The position numbers were made by a program, and so were the translations under genes. Shown piece after piece: positions 7,207 through 16,446 of a DNA stretch of 64,000 nucleotides (within the stretch, counting starts at the first letter, position 1; each line of letters starts with the position of its first letter). The notes below the pieces were generated by a model that was given only the letters and a program-made list of their open reading frames with translations, was not told where the DNA came from and did no database searches. The DNA lies in contig DATKML010000041.1 in assembly GCA_035541875.1 (NCBI GenBank), forward strand, positions 127,193-191,192. Reading direction: 5' to 3'. The stretch comes from JAJPHI01 sp035541875. Lineage in GTDB: Bacteria; Desulfobacterota; Binatia; Binatales; Binataceae.

Positions 7207-9141
7207 CTAGCGCGAGGCAATCTGCTCCGGGTCTACACGTTGAGGTGCATCGAGCGGGGCGCGAATCTGATCCGGTACCTTTATCGAAGGGATCGTCCGT
7301 TGCGCCGAACGTTGATATACCGTTCGTCCGCGAACACACCAGGCGGCACCCGATTTCGTCGTTAGGTCAGATCGACTAGGTAGCCAGCCCCGGAAAAAGG
7401 ACACAAGGTGGATTCTTGTACGCTCTACGACGGCCGAAAAGGACGATGGCATCACGCGGATAATTGCCATCATGCCGCCATCCTCGTGCCCGAGCATCTG
7501 GCAGTGATAGACGAAGTCGCCCGTGTCCGGCCCGCGGAAATCCATTCGCAAGGTTACGCTCGGATAGGCATCTTTCCCGTCCCAAAAAGGAAGCGTGATT
7601 GTATCGAGGAATTGGTTCTTTATGATCGGATTGTCCGAAGCGCCGTTAACTTTGAAATTGTTGAGCTTACGAACCTTAAAATGGATCTGGTGAATGTGGA
7701 ATACGTGACTCTCTTGAGTGCGATTCTCTATCGTCCAATCCTCCAGTGAACCCTGAGCGGTTACGATCGCTGGTGGAGCGTTAGGATCGAAAAGCGTCGG
7801 CGTTGCCCCGTCAACAGTTATGTAATAGTTGATCGGACTGAGCGGATCCTTGGGATCGGCCTTATCCTCCGAGAAGTAGAGTTTGCGAGTTGTCGACACT
7901 CGAGCCGCGGCAGGTAGCTCGAAGCGTTGTGGCCAGGTATCCCCAATCGAGGCCTCTATCGGGCGTGTCGCATCGACCGAGGCTGTTGTTGTGCTGGGAG
8001 GGGCGATTGTCGCGAGGGTGCGTTGGGGATCGTTATTTCCAGCTGGACCGTTGTTTGCGGCAAGAGTGACTAAACTGGCGTTCATCACGGACAGTGTTGG
8101 CCCAGTTACGACGAATTCAGCCCTACCACCGGGCGGTATCGGGATGTGTTTGGCCTTGACGATCTTGCCACGCCGCCGCGTGCCACCTTGCGATCCTATC
8201 GGAATACCGTCGAGGCCGACGATCTGGAGCAACTGTGGTGTTCCGTCGAAGACAACCTCGAGATCAAGAATCGAGTCCGCCGTTGCATTGGCGACTCGCC
8301 ACAACTGCTTTTCGCCCGGTCCTATATGAGTCAGAGCCGGCTCCTCGGCAGGGTACGCGATCGGGACATTATTCAAGGTCAAGTCCCATGAGGGTACCGA
8401 TCCTCCGGGTGGCGGATTGTTGAGCACCGTCTGATCGCGGATCATCAGGACCTGTTGATTGAGGCCCGCTACGGTACGTTGAAAATTCTGAATCCCATCG
8501 ATGATAATCGCCCCGGACGCCCCTCCGTGGACCGCTGCCTCCGTACCGCTATGGACGTGCGGATGATACCAATACAATCACGGCGGCTGGTTATACGGAA
8601 GAAAAAAACTGTAAGAGAAGGTATCTCCCGAATTTACGACGGTGTGGAGAACGTCATCGGCTCCGCACGTTGGGGAAATGATAAAGCCATGGAAATGAAT
8701 CGCGATTGCCGACGCCATCATCGTGGAGGCTCCGCAATTAGGAGGATTGATTAAACTTGCTAGAGGTGTCGGAGCGGTATTGTTGGTGATGTTTATAACG
8801 AGTTGGTCGGCAGGCTGAAGGTGTAAAGTCGGATTTTCTAGACCCTCGGGGGTCATGAAGCAATACAGCTGGCGGCCATCCGCGTCAGTAGTACTTTGAT
8901 ACGACAAGTTAACCGTGAGTGAGCCACTCTGACTGTAGAGCTCCGGCGGGTTCTTAACTAAGGAGCCAGCCGTCTCTCTCTGGCACGGATTCGCCACGGG
9001 AGGGATCGAAGCTGCCACTTTCGTCAGTCTGTTGGCGTTAGACTGCGCGAGGGCCACGGACGTCATCCCTGAGCTATTAATCAGATCCAAAGCAGCTATC
9101 GATGCTGCAAAAAGAGCCGTTCTCACGATTCTCGGAATCAT
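7207..9141 (-). pseudogene. Multicopper oxidase interrupted by one in-frame TGA
   Basis: One continuous frame encodes a periplasmic multicopper oxidase of about 640 residues, broken only by TGA at 8578-8580. The part before the stop has a Sec signal peptide ending near ALAQ and the copper motif HFHG. The part after has WYHPHVHSG, HVFHIHQIHF and YHCQMLGHEDGGMM. Together these are the four histidine clusters of the T1 and T2/T3 sites. The stop falls between NQPP and LYWYHPH, where relatives have PPGLYWYHPH, so a Gly codon (GGA) probably became TGA. The ATG at 9141 is chosen because AGAGGA lies 8 bases upstream. After the last copper motif there are about 65 unexpected residues. It is either a recent pseudogene or a sequence error. 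Confidence 0.75.
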
Positions 9142-9415
9142 ATTGAAAATCCTCTGCCTTGCCGGACGTGAGGTAGCCATTGCAAAGAGGAAGATTTTCA
9201 GATTGACCTTGCGGTAGGAAGAACTTTTCTCTCCTAACTGAGGCGGACTTAACTTTTTGAATAACTTGACATGTTTACTAGGACCTAGTCGCTATCGAGA
9301 AGAGCTTGAATTAGTCGTAAATAGCTTTTCTTAGGCTAATATAGGAAAATAATACGACAAGCCTTCTCGATGCCTGGCTGGGGGCCACAGACGCCAGAAT
9401 CTCGACGGGTTTAGA

Positions 9416-10222
9416 CTACTTGCCTTTGTAAACTGGTTTGCGCTTTTCGAGGAAAGCACGCGGACCTTCGTGGGCATCTTCCGATTTCATCACGGGTTTC
9501 GCAACTTCATTCTCGATATGGAAGCCGTCGTCCAACGGCCGTCCGCTCGCCCGGATGACGCCTTCCTTGATTGCACGCACCGCGATCGGACCATTCGCAG
9601 CGATCGTTGTGGCCAGCTCTTCCGCCTTTGCCATCACTTCTGATGCCGGCACGACATAGTTGATGAGCCCGAGCCGATACGCCTCCTGCGCATCGATCCG
9701 GTTGCCCGTAAGGAGAATCTCCATCGCCCTGCAGTAGGGCATCTGACGCGGCAATCGCACCAGCGATCCGCCCCCCGGGATGATCGCCCATTTCACTTCC
9801 TGCAAGCCGAAGCTCGCATGCTCGGCTGCGATCCGCAGGTCGGTCGCCTGCATCAGCTCGAAACCGCCCGCGATACAGAAGCCATTCACCGCCGCGATGA
9901 TCGGTTTGAAGACGTCGTAGCCGCGCAGCAGAGCGTGGTCGGCGCGATCACGATCCGAGACCAATCGGCGGTCCCACTCATCTTCCGGCTGACGGGCCTT
10001 GGTGAATAGCGGGATCAAGCGGCCAAGGTCAGCCCCGGCGGAGAAGGATTTGTCGCCGGCGCCGGTGATGATCACGACACGAATATCGTCGTCGGCGTTG
10101 ATCCGCTCCCACGCATCGACCAACCGCATTATCATCTCGGGGTTGAGCGAATTGTGAACCTCGGGACGATTGAGTGTTAGGTAAGCGATATGATTGCGGA
10201 CCTCAAACAGCAGCGCCGACAT
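9416..10222 (-). CDS. Enoyl-CoA hydratase/isomerase (crotonase) family protein
   Basis: 268 residues with the crotonase fold. The oxyanion-hole elements are FSAGADLGRL (about 61-70) and FCIAGGFELMQATDLRIAAEHASFG, and the C-terminal part runs AEELATTIAANGPIAVRAIKEG. The likely function is hydration or isomerisation of an acyl-CoA in beta-oxidation or aromatic-acid catabolism. The exact substrate is open, and the second catalytic Glu of true hydratases is not clear here. Transcribed on its own. About 270 bases upstream of the multicopper oxidase start (9142-9415) are AT-rich and hold no recognisable gene. Confidence 0.85.
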   Translation of the reverse strand: MSALLFEVRNHIAYLTLNRPEVHNSLNPEMIMRLVDAWERINADDDIRVVIITGAGDKSFSAGADLGRLIPLFTKARQPEDEWDRRLVSDRDRADHALLRGYDVFKPIIAAVNGFCIAGGFELMQATDLRIAAEHASFGLQEVKWAIIPGGGSLVRLPRQMPYCRAMEILLTGNRIDAQEAYRLGLINYVVPASEVMAKAEELATTIAANGPIAVRAIKEGVIRASGRPLDDGFHIENEVAKPVMKSEDAHEGPRAFLEKRKPVYKGK

Positions 10223-10250
10223 TTGAACTATCCTCCGGAGCGAATCGTCT

Positions 10251-11204
10251 TTAAACAGCCGAGGGCGCGAGGTTAGCTCGATAGAAAGTGAACCACAGCG
10301 TCAGCATCGCGGTCCCGATCAGCACAGAAAACGGATAAGCGAAGGTCGGTTGGTCCATCACCATCGGCAGCAGCGCGACTGCCAACGCCGGTGGTATATG
10401 CAGATCAAAGCCGCGCAGCACGATGATTCCCCATCCCACACTTAGCGCCGCAGCGATAAACCCGACACCCAACACATGGCAGATAAGGAATCCCCCGGTT
10501 GCAGTCAGAAAGCACGCGACAGGGAGCCAGATAGGTTTGTCGGCCCACGGGCAGGTGCTCGGATGACCGAACATCTCAAAGCCGATCACCACCAGCGGCG
10601 GAAACAAGATGAACCGCAGTCCAGTGAGTTCGACGGCCAGGACCGCAACGATTACAAAAGCGAACAATGCGACCAGCCAGCCATATCCGGAGGGAACCTC
10701 TTCGAGCGTGTCGTCGACGGCATCGCGGATGGGCTCGAGTTCGACGGCTTCCGCGTACTTAGTTTCCCGCCAGAAGGTCGAGAGGATCGCGAGCATCAGC
10801 GTGCCCAGCATGATTCCGGGTGGATACCACCAGCTCTTTACGCCTAGCACGAGCGGCAACAGGCCCGCCGAGATCGAAGGAGCGATGGGCGATTTGAGCA
10901 GGACGATCACGATCACCGCACCGCCAACTGTTAGTAGGACTGAAAAGAAGCCATAGGGTAGTAGTCGGGTGAAAAAGATCCCGATGATCCCTGTCAAAAC
11001 TGGTGTGACCGCCAACAGGATCGGACTGCGTGCCCACGTTCCGCGCGGACGTGTGAAAACGTCGTGCGATAAGGCTCCGAGTTCGGGAAACATCACGTAA
11101 AACGCCCCGGTTACCTGGGCGATCGTTGCGATAATCGTGATGTAAATGGCGGTGAGAATATCGCCGGCGTAGCGTAGTGCGGCGTTGTCAGTTTGTTCGT
11201 TCAT
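10251..11204 (-). CDS. HPP family integral membrane protein
   Basis: About 317 residues with roughly eight or more hydrophobic helices. Two halves resemble each other, each with a run of four helices. The second half has HIPPALAVALLPMV, similar to the HPP motif of this family of four-helix proteins, some of which transport nitrite. The function here is unknown. A central loop (about 165-190, rich in Glu) splits the halves, suggesting a fusion or duplication. The start is uncertain: ATG at 11204 gives MNEQTDNA, and upstream ATG/GTG codons at 11231 and 11240 are also possible. It overlaps no other gene and lies 28 bases downstream of the crotonase start on the same strand side. Confidence 0.6.
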   Translation of the reverse strand: MNEQTDNAALRYAGDILTAIYITIIATIAQVTGAFYVMFPELGALSHDVFTRPRGTWARSPILLAVTPVLTGIIGIFFTRLLPYGFFSVLLTVGGAVIVIVLLKSPIAPSISAGLLPLVLGVKSWWYPPGIMLGTLMLAILSTFWRETKYAEAVELEPIRDAVDDTLEEVPSGYGWLVALFAFVIVAVLAVELTGLRFILFPPLVVIGFEMFGHPSTCPWADKPIWLPVACFLTATGGFLICHVLGVGFIAAALSVGWGIIVLRGFDLHIPPALAVALLPMVMDQPTFAYPFSVLIGTAMLTLWFTFYRANLAPSAV

Positions 11205-11307
11205 GATTGCGGCTGAAGTACTCGCTTCCATCGGACTCACTGTTGCGTCGCATTATGGCATCCCACGAACTCGATCTACATAATGCGCGGCGTTCTACTT
11301 TTGGGCG

Positions 11308-11341
11308 AAAAAAAGAGGCCGGATACTCGACCCGGCCTCTG
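11308..11341 (-). terminator. Rho-independent terminator after the epoxide hydrolase
   Basis: An 8-base GC-rich stem (11315-11322 with 11332-11339) is followed on the minus strand by a run of seven T residues. It lies just past the stop of the epoxide hydrolase gene. Confidence 0.85.
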
Positions 11342-11362
11342 GTTCCCCGTTTGTTGGTCCGA

Positions 11363-12526
11363 CTAATGCCGCGAGCGGTAGAAGGCGCGGATATCTTGCA
11401 CCAGCTGATTGGGTTCCTCGCTCGGCGCAAAATGGCCGCCCGCCGTCATCGGCGTCCACCGCTGCAGGTTGAAGTAGCTCTCGGCCCATCGGCGTGGTGG
11501 GATAATCAGTTCTCGTGGGAACACGCCAATCGCGGTCGGCGCTTCGACCACGGGCATGCGATCGTGCAATGGCTTCCACGGATTATTTCGCGCCTCGTAG
11601 TAGTACCGCACTGAGGTCACGAAGCACTCGGTAACCCAGTAGAGCGTGATTTGGGTGAGCAGTTCGTCCTTGCTGTAACGCGTTTCGACATTGCCGCCGC
11701 AATCGCTCCAGGCGCGTCGTCGCTCGAGAATCCACGCAAGTAATGCGACGGGCGAATCGTGCATCCCATAGGCGAGCGTTTGCGGATCGCGCGTTTGGAC
11801 TGCAACGTGGCTGACGGTACTGCGACTCGCTTCACGCGTACGTGCCAGCGCCGCCTGCTCATCGGGGCCGTAATCGCTCGGGCTGAAGCCGCTACCGCTG
11901 AAGAAGTCCATCTTCGGCGCCAGCGTGAGATAGATACCCAACAGGTGTTGTGGGTATTTGTGCCCGAGCTGCATCGTGACGAAGGCCCCCCAGTCGCCGC
12001 CTTCCGCCGCAAACTTGTCGTAGCCCAACACGTCGCGCATCAGCGTGACCCACAGATCGGCGGTGCGCCACCAGTTGATTCCGGGAGTCGTGAGCGGGGT
12101 CGAAAAGCAGAAGCCCGGCAACGACGGCACGATCACGTCAAACGCATCCGCAGGGTCGCCACCATACGACGCCGGATCAGCGAGCGGGCGGATCACCTTG
12201 GCCAGGTCCCAGAAGGTCCACGGCCATCCGTGCGAAAGAATCAGCGGAATCGGCTTGGGGCCTTTCCCCGGTTCATGGATGAAATGGATCGGCACGCCTT
12301 CGATCGTCGTGCGATAGTGCGCGAATTGATTGATCTCGGCTTCGTGCTTCCGCCAGTCGTACTTATCGCGCCAGTAGTTCACCAGCTCTTCGAGGTAGGC
12401 GCGATTCGTGCCATAGGCCCAGTTCTCGTTGGCGAAATCGTTGGGATAGCGGACGCGGGAAAGACGCTCGCGCAAGTCGGCCAGCACCGCATCGGGAACG
12501 GCAATCTTGAATGGTTCCTTGTTCAT
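11363..12526 (-). CDS. Epoxide hydrolase (EHN domain plus alpha/beta hydrolase)
   Basis: 387 residues. The N-terminal epoxide hydrolase domain (about 1-110) has LRERLSRVRYPNDF and NQFAHYRTTIEGVPIHFIHE. The hydrolase core has HGWPWTFWDL (oxyanion hole), the nucleophile Asp in GGDWGAFVT and a C-terminal GGHFAPSEEP with the catalytic His. This is the microsomal-type epoxide hydrolase family, which converts epoxides to diols by an aspartyl-ester mechanism. It fits a xenobiotic or terpene catabolic role. The HPP gene is downstream, beyond a terminator. Confidence 0.9.
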   Translation of the reverse strand: MNKEPFKIAVPDAVLADLRERLSRVRYPNDFANENWAYGTNRAYLEELVNYWRDKYDWRKHEAEINQFAHYRTTIEGVPIHFIHEPGKGPKPIPLILSHGWPWTFWDLAKVIRPLADPASYGGDPADAFDVIVPSLPGFCFSTPLTTPGINWWRTADLWVTLMRDVLGYDKFAAEGGDWGAFVTMQLGHKYPQHLLGIYLTLAPKMDFFSGSGFSPSDYGPDEQAALARTREASRSTVSHVAVQTRDPQTLAYGMHDSPVALLAWILERRRAWSDCGGNVETRYSKDELLTQITLYWVTECFVTSVRYYYEARNNPWKPLHDRMPVVEAPTAIGVFPRELIIPPRRWAESYFNLQRWTPMTAGGHFAPSEEPNQLVQDIRAFYRSRH

Positions 12527-12546
12527 CTTCGTTCCTGCTCAATACG

Positions 12547-12579
12547 ACGTACGGGCGGCTTAAGCGGCCGCCCGTACGT
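12547..12579. repeat. Perfect 13-base inverted repeat between genes
   Basis: Arms at 12547-12559 and 12567-12579 are perfect reverse complements with a 7-base loop. It lies between the stop of the luciferase-like gene and the start of the epoxide hydrolase gene, both on the minus strand. There is no T run, so it may be an mRNA stabiliser or an attenuator-like hairpin rather than a classic terminator. Confidence 0.7.
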
Positions 12580-12606
12580 GATACTTCGCTGGGTTTGATT
12601 ATCCGT

Positions 12607-13839
12607 CTATTTGTAGCGCGGCACGACTTCTTTGCCGAAAATCTCGAGTTGCCGTTTGACCTTGTCGATCGGCAGGAAGCCCTGATCGGCCTGCCATACG
12701 AACCAGTCCGGATGCACGTTTTCGACCACCTCGTCCATTGAACGGATAATTTCGGAGGGGGTTCCGAAGAAGCCAAACTTGTTCCGCTCGAAGCGCTGCA
12801 TCGAAAGCTCGGACGCCGGGAGCATCACCTTGCCGCTGGGATACTTGGCTTCATCTTCCGGCACGCGAAACGCTTCGGAAAAACCGAAGTGATGGAAGAA
12901 GTTCTTGAATCCGGCGCCGAGGATTCCGTCATCACCCAGCGCATAGGCTTCGGCCTTGTCCTTGCCGATATTGACCGTATGCAACACGCCGATATTCTCG
13001 CCTAACTTGAGGTTGCGACCTGCCTTGCCCGCTTCGTCGCGATAGGCTTCGGCGAATTGCCGTACGATTTCAGGCTGAGGCAGCAAAATCGTCGGGATAA
13101 TATTCTCGCGCGCGCACCAGCGAATCGTCTCTTCACTGACCGAGAAGGCCTGGAAAAGCGGCGGATGCGGCCGCTGATAGGGCTTCGGCACGACGTTGAG
13201 CTTTTGGATACGGCCGAGTTCGTCGACTTCACCCGGGAAGCCATACTCACGCGTCCATTCGTGTGCTGGCCACGGGGTGCCTTCCTGCGGATGGGGATAC
13301 TCGTAATATTTGCCCTTAAACCGGAACGGCTCGTCGCCCCATGCGAGCTTGAGAAAGCGAAAAACCTCTTCGAACGCTTCGCGATTAGTCTTGTCGACCT
13401 CGCTCTTGTCGCTCGCAGTCGCCGAGATATGGATCTTCTGCGCCATCTGGCTGAGCCAGCGATTTTGGTAGCCACGCGCGAAACCGACGAAGGTGCGTCC
13501 CTTGGTCAGCTGATCGAGCCATGCGATCTCCAGCGCCAGCCGTAACGGATTCCATCCCGGTAGCACGTAGCCGATCGGGCCAACCTTGATACGCTTGGTG
13601 TTGTGGATCACATGCTGGGTCAGCACTGGCAGGCTGCCCATCTCGATGCCTTCGCTGTGCAGATGATGTTCCGGGAAGCAGAAGCCGTCGAAGCCGACCT
13701 CTTCAGCCAGCAGCGCGAGTTCGGTGACCTCTTCAATCATCCTCTGCCAGCGATCAGGATGGCTCGCGATCGGTCGCAGTCTCTTTCTTTCCTCAATTGT
13801 GGCCGGCAACGTCGGCAGCACAAAATACATGAACTTCAT
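12607..13839 (-). CDS. LLM class (luciferase-like) flavin-dependent oxidoreductase
   Basis: 410 residues, with the bacterial luciferase-like TIM-barrel pattern: AEEVGFDGFCFPEHHLHSEG near the N-terminus, LTQHVIHNTKRIKVGPIGYVLPGWNPLRLALEIAWLDQL, and GRTFVGFARGYQNRW. It uses FMNH2 or F420 to oxidise an organic substrate such as an alkane, ketone or sulfonate; the sequence does not say which. It is upstream of the epoxide hydrolase, separated by the palindrome at 12547. Co-occurrence with the epoxide hydrolase and amidohydrolase suggests a catabolic block. Confidence 0.85.
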   Translation of the reverse strand: MKFMYFVLPTLPATIEERKRLRPIASHPDRWQRMIEEVTELALLAEEVGFDGFCFPEHHLHSEGIEMGSLPVLTQHVIHNTKRIKVGPIGYVLPGWNPLRLALEIAWLDQLTKGRTFVGFARGYQNRWLSQMAQKIHISATASDKSEVDKTNREAFEEVFRFLKLAWGDEPFRFKGKYYEYPHPQEGTPWPAHEWTREYGFPGEVDELGRIQKLNVVPKPYQRPHPPLFQAFSVSEETIRWCARENIIPTILLPQPEIVRQFAEAYRDEAGKAGRNLKLGENIGVLHTVNIGKDKAEAYALGDDGILGAGFKNFFHHFGFSEAFRVPEDEAKYPSGKVMLPASELSMQRFERNKFGFFGTPSEIIRSMDEVVENVHPDWFVWQADQGFLPIDKVKRQLEIFGKEVVPRYK

Positions 13840-13920
13840 GGAACGGCTCCTCTACGGTCTTACCTATATTCGTTCTAGCGCTAACCGATAACGGCTAGGG
13901 GTTCAAGCTTTTAACCAAGA

Positions 13921-13956
13921 AAAAGGGCGCGACCCCTCTTCGGAATCGCGCCCTTT
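13921..13956 (-). terminator. Rho-independent terminator after the amidohydrolase
   Basis: An 11-base stem (13922-13932 with 13946-13956) is followed on the minus strand by a run of T residues. It lies 20 bases past the end of the amidohydrolase gene. Confidence 0.8.
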
Positions 13957-13976
13957 ATCGAGCAATCTATGGCTGC

Positions 13977-15701
13977 TTAACGTCCGCCGTGGCGCAGCAA
14001 CTGACCCGGTGTCGCACCGGTGCAATTGTTGTCTTCGAAGATCGTCTGGCCGTTGACCATCACGGCGTGATAGCCGGCCGCGCGCTGTACGCGGCGCCAT
14101 TCGCCACCGGGGAAGTCACGGAGGATCTCCATCGGCTTCACTTCGAGCTTGTTCATGTCGTACACCACGACGTCGGCCCAGCTGCCTTCGGTCAAGGTGC
14201 CACGATTCTTGAAGCCTGCGCACATCGCCGGATGGGCACTCAGACGCCAGTGCAGCTCTTCGAGGCCCATGATGTGGTTGTCACGGCACATCTTGATGAT
14301 GCCTTCGGTCGAGTAGCGGCCGCCGGTGAAGAACTTGGTGTGCGCGCCACCGTCCGACACGCCCAGGATCGGCGTGCACTCCGCATTAACGACTTCCTTG
14401 AGGTAGTCGACGCGGGTGTTGACTGGCGGGGTGTAGAACTCGGTGTTCAGACCATCGGCAGTCGCGATATCGAGCATCGCATCGATTGCATGCTTGCCTT
14501 CGGCCTTGCCGATTTCGCCGACTGTCTGGTTTTCGTACTTCTTCAGCTTGGGATCGCGAACTTCGAGCACGATGATGTCCTCGAAGGCGTTCGTGATAAC
14601 CGCGCTGTTGACCGCATCACGCAGGCCCGGGCGGCGCTGCGGATCGGACAGTTTCAGAAGGCGATCTTCGACCGGTCCGGTCGTAACTTCGCGCCACTGC
14701 GGCATATCGTCCCACAGGTTCCAGTCCTTGAAGGTGAAGACGAAGCCGACTTCGAGCGTCGCGCCCTGCGGGAAGACGCGGATACCGCGCTCGACGCAGC
14801 TATCGAGCCACTTCAGCTGCGCACGATGACGATCCGGATGGGCGTCGTTCGCGGCTACGGCGTTGTACAGAATCGGGCGATTCGCTGCGAGCGCGAGTTC
14901 TTCGTAATGCTGCTGCGAGTGCTTGGTGGCATCGCCTTCGTAGTTGCCGCACTCACCATCGGGGATGTACGACATCTGGATGAAGCCCTCGTTACGCTGG
15001 CCGAGCACTCGCGCCATGCGAACCGCGGTCTCATCTTTCATCAGGTCGGTAACCATCGGCGTGCCGTCATAGTCGGCCTGGACACTGTTGCGGCCGAAGC
15101 GCTGAGCTGACCATCCGCATGCGCCGGCATCCATCGCTTCGTTGATGAGCCGTTCCATCTCCTGATGCTCGGCTTCGGTCGGCATACGCCCGGACTTCGC
15201 CTCTTCGAGTCCCATCGCCCAGATCATGATCGGAGCCATCGGCGCAAAAGGCAGCAGGTTAACGCCCTTGGGCTTGCGGTCGATACTGTCGAGCATTTCG
15301 GGATAGGAGACCCAGTCCCACGGCATTCCAGCCTTCATCGAGGCATACGGAATCGCTTCGGTACGGGTCATCATGAGCATTGCCCGCTCACGCATCTCAG
15401 GCTTGATCGGAGCGAAGCCGAAACCGCAGTTGCCGATAACGACGGAGGTGATTCCGTGCCAGCTCGACATCGTGCAGTACGGATCCCAGAAGAGCTGGGC
15501 ATCGTAATGCGTGTGCAGATCGACGAAGCCCGGGACGACATTCATCCCTTCCGCGTCGATCACTTTGTCGGCACTGTGATTCTTCAAATTGCCGAGCTTT
15601 GCGATCTTGCCGGCCTTGACACCGACATCACCGCGATACCGCGGCATCCGTGTTCCATCGATAATGGTGCCGCCTCTGATGATTACATCAAATTCCGCCA
15701 T
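13977..15701 (-). CDS. D-aminoacylase-like amidohydrolase (paralog 1)
   Basis: 574 residues from the ATG at 15701, chosen because GGGGAGG lies just upstream; a longer reading to 15767 has no family match. It has the amidohydrolase features DVIIRGGTIIDG at the N-terminus, the metal motif HTHYDAQLFWDP (about 62-73) and the Cys ligand in IGNCGFGFAP, as in N-acyl-D-amino-acid deacylases. VSDGGAHTKFF and NNCTGATPGQLLRHGGR occur towards the end. It resembles the protein at 59245-60978 throughout. It probably hydrolyses an N-acyl bond or a ring amide; the substrate is unknown. Confidence 0.85.
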   Translation of the reverse strand: MAEFDVIIRGGTIIDGTRMPRYRGDVGVKAGKIAKLGNLKNHSADKVIDAEGMNVVPGFVDLHTHYDAQLFWDPYCTMSSWHGITSVVIGNCGFGFAPIKPEMRERAMLMMTRTEAIPYASMKAGMPWDWVSYPEMLDSIDRKPKGVNLLPFAPMAPIMIWAMGLEEAKSGRMPTEAEHQEMERLINEAMDAGACGWSAQRFGRNSVQADYDGTPMVTDLMKDETAVRMARVLGQRNEGFIQMSYIPDGECGNYEGDATKHSQQHYEELALAANRPILYNAVAANDAHPDRHRAQLKWLDSCVERGIRVFPQGATLEVGFVFTFKDWNLWDDMPQWREVTTGPVEDRLLKLSDPQRRPGLRDAVNSAVITNAFEDIIVLEVRDPKLKKYENQTVGEIGKAEGKHAIDAMLDIATADGLNTEFYTPPVNTRVDYLKEVVNAECTPILGVSDGGAHTKFFTGGRYSTEGIIKMCRDNHIMGLEELHWRLSAHPAMCAGFKNRGTLTEGSWADVVVYDMNKLEVKPMEILRDFPGGEWRRVQRAAGYHAVMVNGQTIFEDNNCTGATPGQLLRHGGR

Positions 15702-15986
15702 CGTATTGCGCCTCCCCAGTTGGGCGTGCAGGTTTAGACCCTGCGGTTTAAGGTTGATCCTTAACAACTCCGGTCGCTCTCTGATTTAAGTACCCGTTCC
15801 CCCGCGATACTTGCCTCAGGCAACTGTTGCCTCAAAATCATGCGATTTGATCAATTTGTCAAGGACGATGTGCACCCGATTTCGGTTCAGGCGAACCGGG
15901 TTTCAACACGTCGTCGGGTGCGCCTGACCGTCGGAGACCCCCGAAAGCTTGTCAGCCTGCCTGCCGTTTCGGATACTTACGGGATT

Positions 15987-16436
15987 ATGGCCAGGGAGGA
16001 ACAGACCTATTTTCCTTGGCGGGGAGTGATTTTGGGCGGTCTGACGGCCGTTCTCTTCTTCCTCGCGATCTATTTTTACGACAATTTTCAGCTCAGGCTC
16101 GGTCTTGGGCTGCTGGGCATTACCTTCACTGTGCCGATGGTGTGGGTGATTCTCGCCGCGCGTGAAGCTGAATACGACGACTCGCCGCTGCGCAATTTCG
16201 TGCCTCGCATGACCATCTGGATCGTGCTCGGCTCTGTCGTCCTCGGCATCATGCAATGGAATGTCGATCGCCAGATAACGGCGATGGAAGCTGGCTTCGC
16301 GCTCTTTTACCTAATCGCTTCTTTCATTGCGATGCGCATACTCAACGGTCGCCCGAAACGTCCGCAACTCACGGCTCTGGCCGGTGGCAATATCGAACGA
16401 CGACAGCGCCGCCGTCCGCGCCAGGCCGCACGATAG
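15987..16436 (+). CDS. Hypothetical membrane protein with about four helices
   Basis: 149 residues from the ATG at 15987. Hydrophobic runs at about 12-30, 35-55, 72-90 and 98-118 suggest four helices. The C-terminus is basic (RRQRRRPRQ). No family was recognised. The longer upstream reading from 15840 gives 49 residues without a pattern and is probably untranslated. It is followed after 10 bases by a cupin gene with an AGGAG ribosome site, so the two may be co-transcribed. Confidence 0.55.
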   Translation: MAREEQTYFPWRGVILGGLTAVLFFLAIYFYDNFQLRLGLGLLGITFTVPMVWVILAAREAEYDDSPLRNFVPRMTIWIVLGSVVLGIMQWNVDRQITAMEAGFALFYLIASFIAMRILNGRPKRPQLTALAGGNIERRQRRRPRQAAR

Positions 16437-16446
16437 GAGAAAAACC

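Noticed and set aside
8578..8580. TGA as selenocysteine or reassigned Gly codon in the multicopper oxidase
   Set aside because: Many other genes here end in TGA, so the code is standard. The position is normally Gly, and no hairpin typical of a selenocysteine insertion element was evident after the codon.
13989..15110. A 373-residue plus-strand ORF opposite the first D-aminoacylase-like gene
   Set aside because: It lies antisense to a gene with clear metal-binding motifs and contains no recognisable domain.
15840..15986. N-terminal extension of the small membrane protein to 15840
   Set aside because: The 49 extra residues show no membrane or domain pattern and the gene starts more plausibly at ATG 15987.
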